This document shows, piece by piece, positions 52,234 through 61,659 of a DNA stretch of 64,000 bases. The first letter of the stretch is position 1. Every line of letters starts with the position of its first letter. The stretch lies in NCBI RefSeq assembly GCF_910580175.1, contig NZ_CAJTXD010000004.1, positions 148,379 through 212,378 of the forward strand. Direction: 5' to 3'. The notes below the pieces were generated by a model that was given only the letters and a program-made list of their open reading frames with translations, was not told the origin of the DNA and searched no databases. The DNA comes from an uncultured Alistipes sp. (GTDB taxonomy: Bacteria; Bacteroidota; Bacteroidia; Bacteroidales; Rikenellaceae). The position numbers and the translations under genes were made by a program.

Positions 52234-54669
52234 ATGAGCAAAAAAGATAAAATCGAAACCCTCGAAACCGAAGAGTCGGGACTCTTCCCGGAGCTGTTCG
52301 ATGGCAAGCATCGCGTGATTCCGATCGTCACGGGCGGCGACGAGCCGCAAGAGGAGGTCGAAATTCCGGAAGTGATTCCCATCCTCACGCTCCGTTCGTC
52401 GGTGCTTTTCCCGGGGGCGGTCACGCCCATCACGGTGGGCCGCGACAAGAGCATCTCGCTGGTGCGCGCGGTGAATGCCGACGGCGGCATCTTGGGTGCT
52501 GTGCTTCAGCGTGAAAGCGACGTGGAGAATCCCTCGCCCGACGACATGTACAAGGTGGGCACGGCAGCGCGCATTATCAAGATTCTGGAGATGCCCAACG
52601 GTAATTTGACAGTGATCCTCAATGGGTTGGAGAAGATCGAAATCCGCGAGTACGTCTCGACGGAGCCTTACTTCACGGCCCGCGTGACGGCGCTGCGCGA
52701 CACCACGCCCGACATGACGACCATCGAGTTCGAGGCGCTGGTCGACTCGATCCGCGACGTGGCGCTAAACATCATCAACGTCTCGCCGTCGATGCCCAAG
52801 GAGGCTGCGTTCGCCATCAAGAACATCGACTCGCGCCGGGGGATCATCAACTTCATCTGTTCCAACATGGAGTTGACCGATGAAGACCGCCAGTCGCTGC
52901 TGGAAGCGCCGGGGCTGCTGGCCCGCGCCCGCAAGCTGCTGGAGATTCTGGTGCGCGAGCAGCAGCTCGTAGACCTGAAGAATCAGATTCAGGAACGGGT
53001 CAAGCAAGAGATCGACAAGCAGCAGCGCGACTATTACCTTCAGCAGCAGATGCGTACGATCCAGGACGAGCTGGGCGACGGCGAGGACGACGACATCGAG
53101 AAGATGCGCGAGGCGGCCCGCAAGAAGAACTGGCCCGAAGAAGTGGGCCGCACGTTCGAGAAGGAGTTGCAGAAGGTGGAGCGGCTCAACCCTGCTGTGG
53201 CGGAGTATTCGGTGCAGATGACCTACCTCCAGCTGCTGCTGGAGCTGCCGTGGAACGAGACGACCAAGGACAACCTCGATCTGGAGTGCGCCCGCGAGCA
53301 GCTCGATCGCGACCATTTCGGACTGGAGGAGGTCAAGGAGCGCATCCTGGAGCACCTGGCCGTCATCAAGCTCAAGGGCGATCTCAAATCGCCGATTCTC
53401 TGTCTCTACGGCCCTCCGGGCGTGGGCAAGACTTCGCTGGGCAAGTCCGTCGCTGCGGCCCTCGGCCGCAAGTTCGGGCGCATATCGCTGGGCGGCCTGC
53501 ACGACGAGTCGGAGATACGCGGACACCGCCGCACCTACATCGGCGCCATGCCGGGCCGCATCATCCAGACCATCCGCCGGTGCGGATCGTCGAATCCCGT
53601 CATCATCCTCGATGAAGTGGACAAGGTAACGGTTTCCAACCATGGCGACCCGTCGAGCGCGCTGCTGGAGGTGCTCGACCCGGAGCAGAACACGACTTTC
53701 CACGACAACTACATCGACATGGAATACGACCTGTCGAAAGTGCTGTTCATCGCTACGGCCAACAACATCGCCAACATAGCGCCTGCTCTGCGCGACCGCA
53801 TGGAGATGATCAACATTGCGGGTTACCTGCTCGAAGAGAAGGTGCGCATAGCCACGGATCATCTGCTGCCCAAGCAGCGCGAAGCCCACGGCATCAAGGA
53901 ACAGGAGCTGATCCTCACGCCGGAGATCGTGCAGCGGATCATCGAGAGCTATACACGCGAAGCGGGCGTACGCTCCCTCGACAAGCTCCTGGCGAAGATC
54001 GCCCGGGCGCGGGCCAAGCAGATCGCTTTCGAAGAGCCGTTCGCACCGGAAATCGCCGAAAAGGACGTCGAAAAGATACTCGGCATGCCGAAGTTCCTGC
54101 GCGAGGAGTACGAGGTGGGCGGCATGACGGGCGTTGTCACAGGACTGGCCTGGACGGAGGTGGGGGGCGACATCCTCTACATCGAATCGTGCCTCACGCC
54201 CGGCAAGGGCAAGGTCAACCTGACGGGCAACTTGGGCGACGTGATGAAGGAGTCGGCGGCGATCGCCCACGAATGGGTCATGGCCCGCCACGCCGAACTG
54301 GGCATCGACCCGGCGCTTTTCGAGAAAAATGACATCAACATCCATGTGCCCGAGGGTGCGATCCCCAAAGACGGCCCCTCGGCAGGCATCACGATGGTGA
54401 CGTCGATCGTCTCGACCTACACGGGCCGCAAGGTGCGCGAACGCATCGCCATGACGGGCGAGACGACCCTGCGCGGCCGCGTGATGCCGGTGGGCGGCAT
54501 CAAGGAGAAGATTCTGGCGGCCAAGCGGGCGGGAATCCATACGCTGATCCTCTCGGAGGAGAACCGCAAGGACATCGCCGAGATCAAGCCGGAGTATATC
54601 GAGGGGCTGACGTTCCACTACGTCCGCACGAACGACGACGTGCTGGCTTTGGCGTTGGAGACAAGGTAA
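52234..54669 (+). CDS. lon: ATP-dependent protease Lon
   Basis: The 811-residue protein is the soluble Lon (LonA). It has an N-terminal substrate-recognition domain (about 45-250) and a coiled region. The AAA+ module follows, with Walker A GPPGVGKTSLGKS and Walker B VIILDEVDKV. The C-terminal protease has the Ser in PKDGPSAGITM and the Lys in GGIKEKILAAKRAG. It degrades misfolded and regulatory proteins in the cytosol. No heat-shock operator is obvious. ATG 52234 follows the promoter at 52193-52200. Confidence 0.98.
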   Translation: MSKKDKIETLETEESGLFPELFDGKHRVIPIVTGGDEPQEEVEIPEVIPILTLRSSVLFPGAVTPITVGRDKSISLVRAVNADGGILGAVLQRESDVENPSPDDMYKVGTAARIIKILEMPNGNLTVILNGLEKIEIREYVSTEPYFTARVTALRDTTPDMTTIEFEALVDSIRDVALNIINVSPSMPKEAAFAIKNIDSRRGIINFICSNMELTDEDRQSLLEAPGLLARARKLLEILVREQQLVDLKNQIQERVKQEIDKQQRDYYLQQQMRTIQDELGDGEDDDIEKMREAARKKNWPEEVGRTFEKELQKVERLNPAVAEYSVQMTYLQLLLELPWNETTKDNLDLECAREQLDRDHFGLEEVKERILEHLAVIKLKGDLKSPILCLYGPPGVGKTSLGKSVAAALGRKFGRISLGGLHDESEIRGHRRTYIGAMPGRIIQTIRRCGSSNPVIILDEVDKVTVSNHGDPSSALLEVLDPEQNTTFHDNYIDMEYDLSKVLFIATANNIANIAPALRDRMEMINIAGYLLEEKVRIATDHLLPKQREAHGIKEQELILTPEIVQRIIESYTREAGVRSLDKLLAKIARARAKQIAFEEPFAPEIAEKDVEKILGMPKFLREEYEVGGMTGVVTGLAWTEVGGDILYIESCLTPGKGKVNLTGNLGDVMKESAAIAHEWVMARHAELGIDPALFEKNDINIHVPEGAIPKDGPSAGITMVTSIVSTYTGRKVRERIAMTGETTLRGRVMPVGGIKEKILAAKRAGIHTLILSEENRKDIAEIKPEYIEGLTFHYVRTNDDVLALALETR

Positions 54670-54741
54670 AAGAGGAAAACAGCGTTCGGCGGGGCTGCGG
54701 AAAAGCCGCGATTCCGAATAGTGTGAATTCTGAATACTGAC

Positions 54742-55506
54742 ATGATGAAATTTTTAGCCATCATTCCTGCCCGTTACGCTTCGACGCGTTTCCCCGGCAA
54801 ACCGCTGGCCGTGTTGGGCGGCAAGCCCGTCATCCGCCGGGTCTACGAGCAAGTGATCCGGGCCTTGGACGATGCCGTGGTGGCTACGGACGACGAACGC
54901 ATCCGCGATGCGGTGCTGGCGTTCGGCGGCAAGGCCGTGATGACCTCGCCCGACCATCGGAGCGGGACGGATCGCTGCCGGGAAGCCTACGAGACGGTGT
55001 GCGCCCGTGAAGGACGGGAGTACGACGTGGTAATCAATGTCCAAGGCGATGAACCGTTCATCCATCCGACGCAGATCGAGACCGTGATGCGTTGTTTCGA
55101 CGATCCGGCCACGGACATCGCTACGCTGGTCAAGCCTTTTGCGCCGGCGGACGGGCTGGCGGCGCTGGAGAATCCCAATTCGCCGAAGGTGGTGCTGGAT
55201 GCGGCGTCGCGGGCGCTCTGTTTTTCACGCTCGGTAATTCCCTATCTGCGGGGCGTGCCGCGCGAGGAATGGTTGGCGCACCATACGTTCTACAAGCATA
55301 TCGGACTCTATGCGTTCCGCACGGAGGTGTTGCGCGCCGTGACAGCGCTGCCGCAGTCGCCGCTCGAACTGGCTGAATCGCTCGAACAACTCCGCTGGCT
55401 GGAAAACGGCTACAAGATAGGCGTGGGATTGTCCGACGTGGAGACCATCGGCATCGATACGGCCGAAGACCTCGAAAAGGCGGAGCGGTGGCTGAATGAA
55501 AGATAA
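54742..55506 (+). CDS. kdsB: CMP-Kdo synthetase
   Basis: The 254-residue cytidylyltransferase activates Kdo as CMP-Kdo for lipid A glycosylation. It has IIPARYASTRFPGKPLA (residues 7-23), TSPDHRSGTDR and NVQGDEPFI, the CTP- and Mg-binding motifs. The first of two adjacent ATG codons is used; the second (54745) is equally possible. It starts the kdsB-kdsA-kdsD run, 72 bases after lon with no promoter seen between. Confidence 0.96.
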   Translation: MMKFLAIIPARYASTRFPGKPLAVLGGKPVIRRVYEQVIRALDDAVVATDDERIRDAVLAFGGKAVMTSPDHRSGTDRCREAYETVCAREGREYDVVINVQGDEPFIHPTQIETVMRCFDDPATDIATLVKPFAPADGLAALENPNSPKVVLDAASRALCFSRSVIPYLRGVPREEWLAHHTFYKHIGLYAFRTEVLRAVTALPQSPLELAESLEQLRWLENGYKIGVGLSDVETIGIDTAEDLEKAERWLNER

Positions 55507-55583
55507 AAGTTGGAAAATCGATTTTCGTTTTGCTTCCGGTTCGCTTGGAGGATGACGGGGCGATTCTTAATTCTTAATTAGTT

Positions 55584-56330
55584 ATGATATTCATTGCTGG
55601 CCCGTGCGTGATCGAATCGGCCGAACTGCTCGATGCGGTGGCTGAACGTTTGACGGCGATCAACCGCCGTTTGGGGGTGGAGTTCGTTTTCAAGGCGTCG
55701 TTCGACAAGGCCAACCGTACGTCGCTGCGCTCGTTCCGCGGGCCGGGGATCGACAAGGGGTTGCGAATGCTTGCCGACGTGCGGTCGAAATGGGGCCTGC
55801 GGCTCCTTACCGACATCCACGAGGCATGGCAGGCCGAGCCGGCCGGCCAGGTCGTCGACGTGTTGCAGATTCCGGCGTTTCTGTGCCGCCAGACCGATCT
55901 GCTGGTGGCGGCGGCCAAGACCGGCAAGACGGTCAACATCAAGAAAGCGCAGTTTCTCTCGGGCGCAGACATGCGTTATCCCTACGAAAAGGCCCGGGAG
56001 TCGGGCGCTTCTGAAATCTGGCTCACGGAGCGCGGCAACAGCTTTGGCTATAACAATCTGGTTGTAGACTTCCGCAACATACCCGACATGCTTGCCATAG
56101 CTCCCACGGTAGTGATGGACTGCACCCATTCGGTGCAGCGTCCGGGTGCCGGCGACGGTACGACGGGCGGCAACCGCGAATTCGTGCCGGCGATGGCCCG
56201 TGCGGCCAAGGCGTTCGGGGCGAACGGATTTTTCTTCGAAGTGCATCCCGATCCCGACCGGGCGAAAAGCGACGGGCCGAACATGCTGCGGCTCGACGAC
56301 CTGGAAAAAGTGGTGGAAAGTCTGCTGTAA
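55584..56330 (+). CDS. kdsA: Kdo-8-phosphate synthase, metal-dependent type
   Basis: The 248-residue DAHP-synthase-fold enzyme joins arabinose 5-phosphate and phosphoenolpyruvate. It has AGPCVIESAELL (residues 5-16), KASFDKANRTS, IPAFLCRQTDL, THSVQRPGA and EVHPDPDRAKSDG. The Cys in AGPC marks the metal-dependent class, as in Aquifex; E. coli has Asn there. At 248 residues it is slightly shorter than the usual 270-280. kdsD follows after 12 bases. Confidence 0.96.
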   Translation: MIFIAGPCVIESAELLDAVAERLTAINRRLGVEFVFKASFDKANRTSLRSFRGPGIDKGLRMLADVRSKWGLRLLTDIHEAWQAEPAGQVVDVLQIPAFLCRQTDLLVAAAKTGKTVNIKKAQFLSGADMRYPYEKARESGASEIWLTERGNSFGYNNLVVDFRNIPDMLAIAPTVVMDCTHSVQRPGAGDGTTGGNREFVPAMARAAKAFGANGFFFEVHPDPDRAKSDGPNMLRLDDLEKVVESLL

Positions 56331-56342
56331 ATCTTTGTAACG

Positions 56343-57308
56343 ATGAGCGAAACCGACAAATTGCAGATTCTCGAAGTGGCCCGCAAGGCGATCCACACGG
56401 AGATGCTGGCGCTGCGCCGCATGGAGGAGACCCTGGGCGACGAATTCGCCACGGCTGTGGAACTGATTCTTGCCTGCCGCGGCAAGTGCATCGTGACGGG
56501 CATGGGCAAATCGGGGCTGGTGGGGCGCAAGATCGCGGCAACGCTGGCTTCGACGGGCACGCCGAGTTTCTTCCTGCATCCCGGCGAAGCGTTTCATGGC
56601 GACCTGGGGATGATCTCGCCCGACGATGTGATCGTGGCGCTGTCGTATTCGGGCGAGACGGACGAAATCTTGAAGATCGTGCCGTTCATCCATACCAACG
56701 GCAACAAGCTGATCTCGATGACGGGGAATCCCGAATCGGCGCTGGCGAAGCATTCGGACGTGCACCTGGACGTGGGTGTCAAGGAAGAGGCGTGCATCCT
56801 GCATCTGGCCCCCACGACCTCGACGACGGCTCAGATCGCCATGGGCGATGCGCTGGCCGTGTCGCTCATGCGGATGCGGAGCTTCACGAGCGTGGATTTT
56901 GCGCGGCTCCATCCGGGCGGAAGCCTGGGGCGGCGTTTGCTCATGACGGTGGGCAATGTAATGCGTTCGCACGACTTGCCTGTGGTGGCGCCCGACTGTC
57001 CGGCGACGGAGATGATCCATGCGATCTCGAAAGGCGGCCTGGGACTGATCGTCGTGTGTGACGGTAACCGGATCGAGGGCATCGTGACCGACGGCGATGT
57101 GCGGCGTGCGATGGAGCAGCGCCGGGCCGATTTCTTCGGGATCGTGGCCTCGGATATCGCGACACCGCATCCGAAGACCATTGCGGCATCGGAGAAACTC
57201 ATCGAAGCCGAGAAGATGATGACCCGCAACAAGGTAACCTCTCTCCTGGTAACCGATGACGCCGGCAAGTTGCAGGGCGTGATTCAGATCTACGATATCA
57301 AGTTGTAA
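56343..57308 (+). CDS. kdsD: Arabinose-5-phosphate isomerase (SIS + CBS)
   Basis: The 321-residue protein makes arabinose 5-phosphate, the Kdo precursor, from ribulose 5-phosphate. The N-terminal SIS sugar-isomerase domain has CIVTGMGKSGLVGRKIAATL, STGTPSFFLHPGEA and LSYSGETDEI. Two CBS domains (about 205-321) follow. Together with kdsA and kdsB this makes a complete CMP-Kdo supply unit except for the Kdo-8-P phosphatase. It is the last gene of the plus-strand core block; accessory DNA begins after it. Confidence 0.96.
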   Translation: MSETDKLQILEVARKAIHTEMLALRRMEETLGDEFATAVELILACRGKCIVTGMGKSGLVGRKIAATLASTGTPSFFLHPGEAFHGDLGMISPDDVIVALSYSGETDEILKIVPFIHTNGNKLISMTGNPESALAKHSDVHLDVGVKEEACILHLAPTTSTTAQIAMGDALAVSLMRMRSFTSVDFARLHPGGSLGRRLLMTVGNVMRSHDLPVVAPDCPATEMIHAISKGGLGLIVVCDGNRIEGIVTDGDVRRAMEQRRADFFGIVASDIATPHPKTIAASEKLIEAEKMMTRNKVTSLLVTDDAGKLQGVIQIYDIKL

Positions 57309-57341
57309 AAAGAACCTGCGGCATCATGAATGGATGCTGCG
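57307..57341 (-). terminator. Weak terminator between kdsD and the GIY-YIG gene
   Basis: 8-bp stem with one G-T pair (57318-57325 with 57333-57340). On the minus strand, TTTTT follows after 5 bases. It lies between convergent genes. Confidence 0.35.
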
Positions 57342-57382
57342 ATCTTGTCGGAACGGGACGTGGTCGACTGCGCCCCGGGGGC

Positions 57383-58213
57383 TTATTCCAATTGCCTGCG
57401 ATATACCTCATGCAGCGTATATCCTTCCCGGTCTTTCCATTCCGTCCAGCCGTTATTGTTGCGCCCGTTGCAGAAATTGGCTGCCATGCTCGGGCTGGAA
57501 AATGTTTTGTCGGATTTCATTGTCCATCGTCCCTCTTTGAGGGTGGCATATTCTGCGAGCAGGTTCTCTCGCGTCTCTTTCCAGTGAAGGAGCGAGGGGA
57601 CGGTGCGGTTGGCAAGGATGCTGCCTTTCAGCACTGTGAAGCCGGATGAATCGTAGAACCCTTTTGCATCGTAGTCCCGTCCTTTAGCATAAAACACATG
57701 TTCTGCTTTCGGTTGCACGGTTTCGAATATGTTGTACCCGATGAATGAGGCCAAGAACTTGATGTCTTCGAAAAATTCGTCCATCGAATCTTTCCTGTAT
57801 TCGGGCAGATTGGGAGCCTTGGGAGTCTGTTTGTTTTCGTTGAGGATGAAACGGTTCGCCTTTTTTGCTTCTGCGATGGCCTTGTGCTCCAGATACTGCA
57901 CATCCGCTTTGGTCATGTCAGCATCTGTTGATATGAAGACGAGAGCCTTCTGCCAAAACGATTTTTTGTTGTCATGATCCTTGACGCGCTCTTTGAAGTT
58001 CTCGGTTTCGCCAATATAAGCCTGCGGCCTGATTGCTTCGCCTTCTCCGGTCAAGATGTAGAAAGCCGGTTTGTGCAATTTCTCCTGCTCGTTGAGGTAC
58101 GCGAGATCCGACCGCGGAATGACGAACATCTGGCAGGTCTTGTTGCTGATAAACGCATATTGCGTCCCGTTCGGAGTGCCGTCTATCAGATATGTTGTGA
58201 CTGTTTTACCCAT
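57383..58213 (-). CDS. GIY-YIG nuclease family protein with DUF4357
   Basis: The 276-residue protein has a GIY-YIG-like core (about residues 50-110): FYILTGEGEAIRPQAYIGET, ENFKERVKDHDNKKSFW, then VQYLEHKAI with the metal-binding Glu. A C-terminal DUF4357 module follows (about 200-270; SPSMAANFCNGRNNNGWTEWKD). This pairing is common in phage- and restriction-associated accessory DNA. A DNA-processing or defence link is inferred from company only. It stands alone on the minus strand just left of the repeat-flanked cassette. Confidence 0.82.
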   Translation of the reverse strand: MGKTVTTYLIDGTPNGTQYAFISNKTCQMFVIPRSDLAYLNEQEKLHKPAFYILTGEGEAIRPQAYIGETENFKERVKDHDNKKSFWQKALVFISTDADMTKADVQYLEHKAIAEAKKANRFILNENKQTPKAPNLPEYRKDSMDEFFEDIKFLASFIGYNIFETVQPKAEHVFYAKGRDYDAKGFYDSSGFTVLKGSILANRTVPSLLHWKETRENLLAEYATLKEGRWTMKSDKTFSSPSMAANFCNGRNNNGWTEWKDREGYTLHEVYRRQLE

Positions 58214-58364
58214 GATTCAGAGGTTTTTCTTTGATTGTATGTCGGCGCTTACTTTTTGGGATTACTTTCCGATGCAGAAACGAAGCGTAAATCGCTAATT
58301 ATTTGCTTTTTATGCTATTGCGTGCGCCTGTTGCTGGCTTCGTTGTAAATACGCGGCAAATTAT

Positions 58365-58398
58365 TTTTCGACGGATTTTTGGATGAAATTATTTTCCC
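58365..58398. repeat. Left copy of a 34-35 bp direct repeat
   Basis: TTTTCGAC, one variable base, then GATTTTTGGATGAAATTA running into TTTTCCC. The same orientation recurs at 63102-63136 with one substitution and one extra T. It overlaps the last codons of the helicase gene. The pair frames 4.7 kb of cassette. Confidence 0.8.
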
Positions 58399-61184
58399 GG
58401 CAGGATGTAATCGATATGTAAAATTTCTTTCAATTTGGTTTCGATCCGTTCTTGTTCGTTGCTTTCGGTGGTCGATAAGCGTTCGCAAGGGATGCCGTAG
58501 AATTCCAAAATGCGGTCTTTCATTATATCGCGCTCTTTTTGTCGGGAACCCTCTTGGTGGTGCTGGTACCCGTCGGTCTCGATAACGAGCACAGGCTGTT
58601 TGCCGACCTTGTTGTAAATCAGGAAGTCGACGTGCGTAAGGCCGTTTTTTGCATATCGGCGCTCGCTTTCGTCGAGCAGCGAAAAATCTCGAATCAACAT
58701 CCGCAAAGGCAGATGGCACACGACGTCGAGGTGGCGCATGGCTGCATTGTTGCGTAAAATATCCTCGATTAAGGCATAGGTCAGGTTTTCGGAATCGTAT
58801 TCTGAAATCCGTTTGCGTGTGGTCAGATAAGCCATTCGGGCCTCGGTGTATTGCTTGTAGAGGTAGTCGAAGATCGAACGGATTTTGCTTTCGGTCACTG
58901 TGAAATTGTTGTACTCGATGTAAGCCAGCAGGTCGCTGATGTTGCCGCTTTTTTGCTGCTTGTTGCCGGTTACGACAAGGCAGAATTTCTGTTTAGCCCG
59001 CGAAACGGCGACATTCAGCAGATTGGGATCGTCGACAAAATCGGATATTTGATTTTCGACGGTGCTCATGACGATTGCATCCTTTTCTCGGCCTTGGAAT
59101 TTATGTACTGTTGCAATGTCGACCGGAGATCCGATTTGTTGCTGCAACGCATCGACTTGTGCGTTGTAAGGAGCTATGATACCGATATGTTCGGCTTCGT
59201 ACGAAAGCGTCGGAAGCACTTCCTTGCGGATGACGTCGATTTCGCGTTGATTCACATGGTGGTGATTGTGATTGCCCTCGACCGTTTTAATGGCGCAAAC
59301 GACATCGGGTTCGCCGTTGTCGCCGGTCATGATAATGAGGTTACCGCCGTAGAATTTTCGGTTACAAAAGTCGATGATTTTCGGATGACAACGATAGTGT
59401 TCTTTCAGCAGGGTTTGCGGAACGCTGGGAATCGTGCGGCAGACGGATTCCAGAAAACTGTTGCGGGCGCAGTCGTAGGATTGGGGGATGGGGAATTGTC
59501 CGGCAATTTCGTCGAGTTTGAGCCGTGCTTCCGGTGTAACGACATTCGGTAGCTGCATGGAGTCGCCGACGATAACGGCGTTTCGGGCACATGAAAGAGC
59601 CAATGCGCCAGTCTCGACCGATACCTGCGACGCTTCATCCATAATAACATAATCGTAAATTGTTTCGGGCGACAGACAGCTGCGGGCAGAAAACGTCGTG
59701 CTCAATACGACGGGATATTCGTCCAATACCTCCTGTGCCTTGAAATAGAGGTCAGTGGATAAGAATATCGGCTTGGGATGGTCAACTCCGTACTTGCGGT
59801 GGAGTGCATTTTTCAGAAACTGCATCGACCATTCGGAAAGATGTTTCGTCCGTTCCTCTGCATTCTGCGATGTAATATAAGTTCCCAATTCCGCAATTTC
59901 GGTACGCAATACTTTGAGACGTGCATTGTAAATAGCAGCTTGCAAGTCCGATACGATAGCAGATAAGTCGCGTTGGAAGAAGCCGTGCGATAATCCTTTG
60001 AGCAGCTGTTGGCTGCGAAGTCGAATAGCAATCCAACGGAATTTTACACGCATATTGCCGAAAAAGCCGGAATGAAGGGCTGCATCTTCGGCGAATTGTT
60101 GCAAGTCGAACCACAATCGGGTCAGACGGGGAATATTGCCGGTTTTCCGCAAGGCGATTTTGTAATCGGGAGTTTTGATTTCTCGCTCGAAATGGCGTTG
60201 CTCTGTTTCTAAAGCCTGCAACTCTTGTTTGGCGATGGCAAGTCGTTCTTGCTTGGCGAACAGTCTGTTCAGTAATTCGATCTGCAGATCGATCCGTTCG
60301 AGAAATTCGGGACGATTTGCCTCGGCAGTGTGCCAAGATGCAAGTGCCTGCGGATATTGTTTTTCCTTCTCTTGACTTTCGATAAATCGCTGTTTGTTGT
60401 CCGAATTGCCGAGCGGTGCGGCGAGAAAGCCGAACTCGTATTTGATGAGTTTTTCCAGCACGTTATCGGTCGCCGAGTTGTTGTTCGAGACGACCAGTAC
60501 CGTTTTTCCGGCAACGAGAATGTTGGCGATGATGTTCAAAATCGTCTGTGTCTTGCCGGTTCCAGGAGGGCCTTGAATGATGCTGACCGAATGCTCGAAA
60601 GCCTTTTGCACGGCTTTTAGCTGGCTTGCATTGCTACCGAACGGATAGATTAATCGCCGTTTCGCATAGGTTTTAAGTTTGAAAAGACGGGGATTGAGGT
60701 AGGTAGCTAATACTGTTTCGTCCGATACAAACCGTACTTTGTCGTATTGTTTGGCCAGCAGTGCTGTTCCGTCATCGCCCGATAGGGCATTGGCCGCAGC
60801 GACTTGCTGTAGGTACTGGAAGCTATTATTGGATGCAGGATCGGCCAGACACGAACCGGTTACTTGCAAATCGGAGCCTTTGTAGCTTTTCTCCGTGCCG
60901 TTCTCGAACCGGATATGCCAGTAAGTCTGCGTATAGTCGCGAAACTTGAATATCGCCGCGATGTTCGTCAATCGGCGCCCATTGTGGGCCAACTGATAAA
61001 CTGCTGGGTCGAGCGATTCCGGATTCTTCAGCCACAACACCTTATCCACCCAATAGACATATTCTTTCGGGTTGCCGGCGAATACGATGTAATACCTGTT
61101 GGGCGCTTCGTATCGGCAGCTCTCGATTTGGGCGGTGCGGATGCAACCGTTGATAACAATAAGATTCTGCGAGGTGTCGAGCAT
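58389..61184 (-). CDS. SF1 (UPF1-like) helicase fused to Vsr/DUF559-like nuclease
   Basis: The 931-residue protein has an N-terminal region (1-180) of unknown fold. A superfamily 1 helicase follows, with Walker A GPPGTGKTQT near 205-214, MDEASQ near 515, GDSMQLP, EHYRCHP and NVAVSRAK near 720. A coiled insertion lies between motifs I and II. The C-terminal nuclease domain (about 830-931) has HVDFLIYN, VIETDGYQHH and a following KDRILEFYGI, the pattern of Vsr/DUF559/DUF2726 enzymes. Start MLDTSQNLIV (61184) leaves a 28-base gap to the upstream TM gene; an ATG at 61262 would overlap it. It is co-oriented with the TM and TIR genes. Defence is the likeliest role, unproved. Confidence 0.88.
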   Translation of the reverse strand: MLDTSQNLIVINGCIRTAQIESCRYEAPNRYYIVFAGNPKEYVYWVDKVLWLKNPESLDPAVYQLAHNGRRLTNIAAIFKFRDYTQTYWHIRFENGTEKSYKGSDLQVTGSCLADPASNNSFQYLQQVAAANALSGDDGTALLAKQYDKVRFVSDETVLATYLNPRLFKLKTYAKRRLIYPFGSNASQLKAVQKAFEHSVSIIQGPPGTGKTQTILNIIANILVAGKTVLVVSNNNSATDNVLEKLIKYEFGFLAAPLGNSDNKQRFIESQEKEKQYPQALASWHTAEANRPEFLERIDLQIELLNRLFAKQERLAIAKQELQALETEQRHFEREIKTPDYKIALRKTGNIPRLTRLWFDLQQFAEDAALHSGFFGNMRVKFRWIAIRLRSQQLLKGLSHGFFQRDLSAIVSDLQAAIYNARLKVLRTEIAELGTYITSQNAEERTKHLSEWSMQFLKNALHRKYGVDHPKPIFLSTDLYFKAQEVLDEYPVVLSTTFSARSCLSPETIYDYVIMDEASQVSVETGALALSCARNAVIVGDSMQLPNVVTPEARLKLDEIAGQFPIPQSYDCARNSFLESVCRTIPSVPQTLLKEHYRCHPKIIDFCNRKFYGGNLIIMTGDNGEPDVVCAIKTVEGNHNHHHVNQREIDVIRKEVLPTLSYEAEHIGIIAPYNAQVDALQQQIGSPVDIATVHKFQGREKDAIVMSTVENQISDFVDDPNLLNVAVSRAKQKFCLVVTGNKQQKSGNISDLLAYIEYNNFTVTESKIRSIFDYLYKQYTEARMAYLTTRKRISEYDSENLTYALIEDILRNNAAMRHLDVVCHLPLRMLIRDFSLLDESERRYAKNGLTHVDFLIYNKVGKQPVLVIETDGYQHHQEGSRQKERDIMKDRILEFYGIPCERLSTTESNEQERIETKLKEILHIDYILPGK

Positions 61185-61212
61185 GCGGCTTGAAGTGGGT
61201 AAGTAGTTAAAA

Positions 61213-61659
61213 TTAACACATACAACAACGACAAATGGGGTATTGGAGCAAACAATATCCAATAAGAAGTCCGATACAGATCAATCCATAGAATCCGATG
61301 ATTGTAGCTGAGAGAAAGCAACGCCAATACTGACAATCCTCTTTTGTATATTTTTTAATCGACATTTCAAAAGGGATGATTGTTACCCGATTCTCTATGT
61401 TTGTTATTTCTGCTACATCATTATATAAGCAACGAAATCGACGCTCTTGCCGCAAGCAATAGGCATCGGATCCCCAAAATAGAATGGTTGGGAAGATGGC
61501 AATTAAGATATAAAATGTATTCGAATCGCTGTCGACATATAGTGCTAATAAAGCTGCTACAATAGTTATTGCCCAGCTTTTAATTTGGAATGAGTTGGAA
61601 TTCAATCGGGCAATTACATTCTGCAAGAATTCCAAATGCTTGATTTTATTTTCATCCAT
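61213..61659 (-). CDS. Small multi-TM protein paired with a TIR protein
   Basis: The 148-residue protein has predicted membrane helices at about 25-41, 47-63 and 113-137. A 45-residue charged loop (about 66-110) joins the second and third. The opening HLEFLQNVIARLNSNSFQIK before the first helix looks like a conserved family head, as in TM effectors of bacterial immune operons (SLATT/S-4TM types), but I cannot assign it to one. Its start overlaps the TIR gene's end by 8 bases, so the two are translationally coupled. Codon use is AT-rich, unlike the core genes. Confidence 0.75.
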   Translation of the reverse strand: MDENKIKHLEFLQNVIARLNSNSFQIKSWAITIVAALLALYVDSDSNTFYILIAIFPTILFWGSDAYCLRQERRFRCLYNDVAEITNIENRVTIIPFEMSIKKYTKEDCQYWRCFLSATIIGFYGLICIGLLIGYCLLQYPICRCCMC

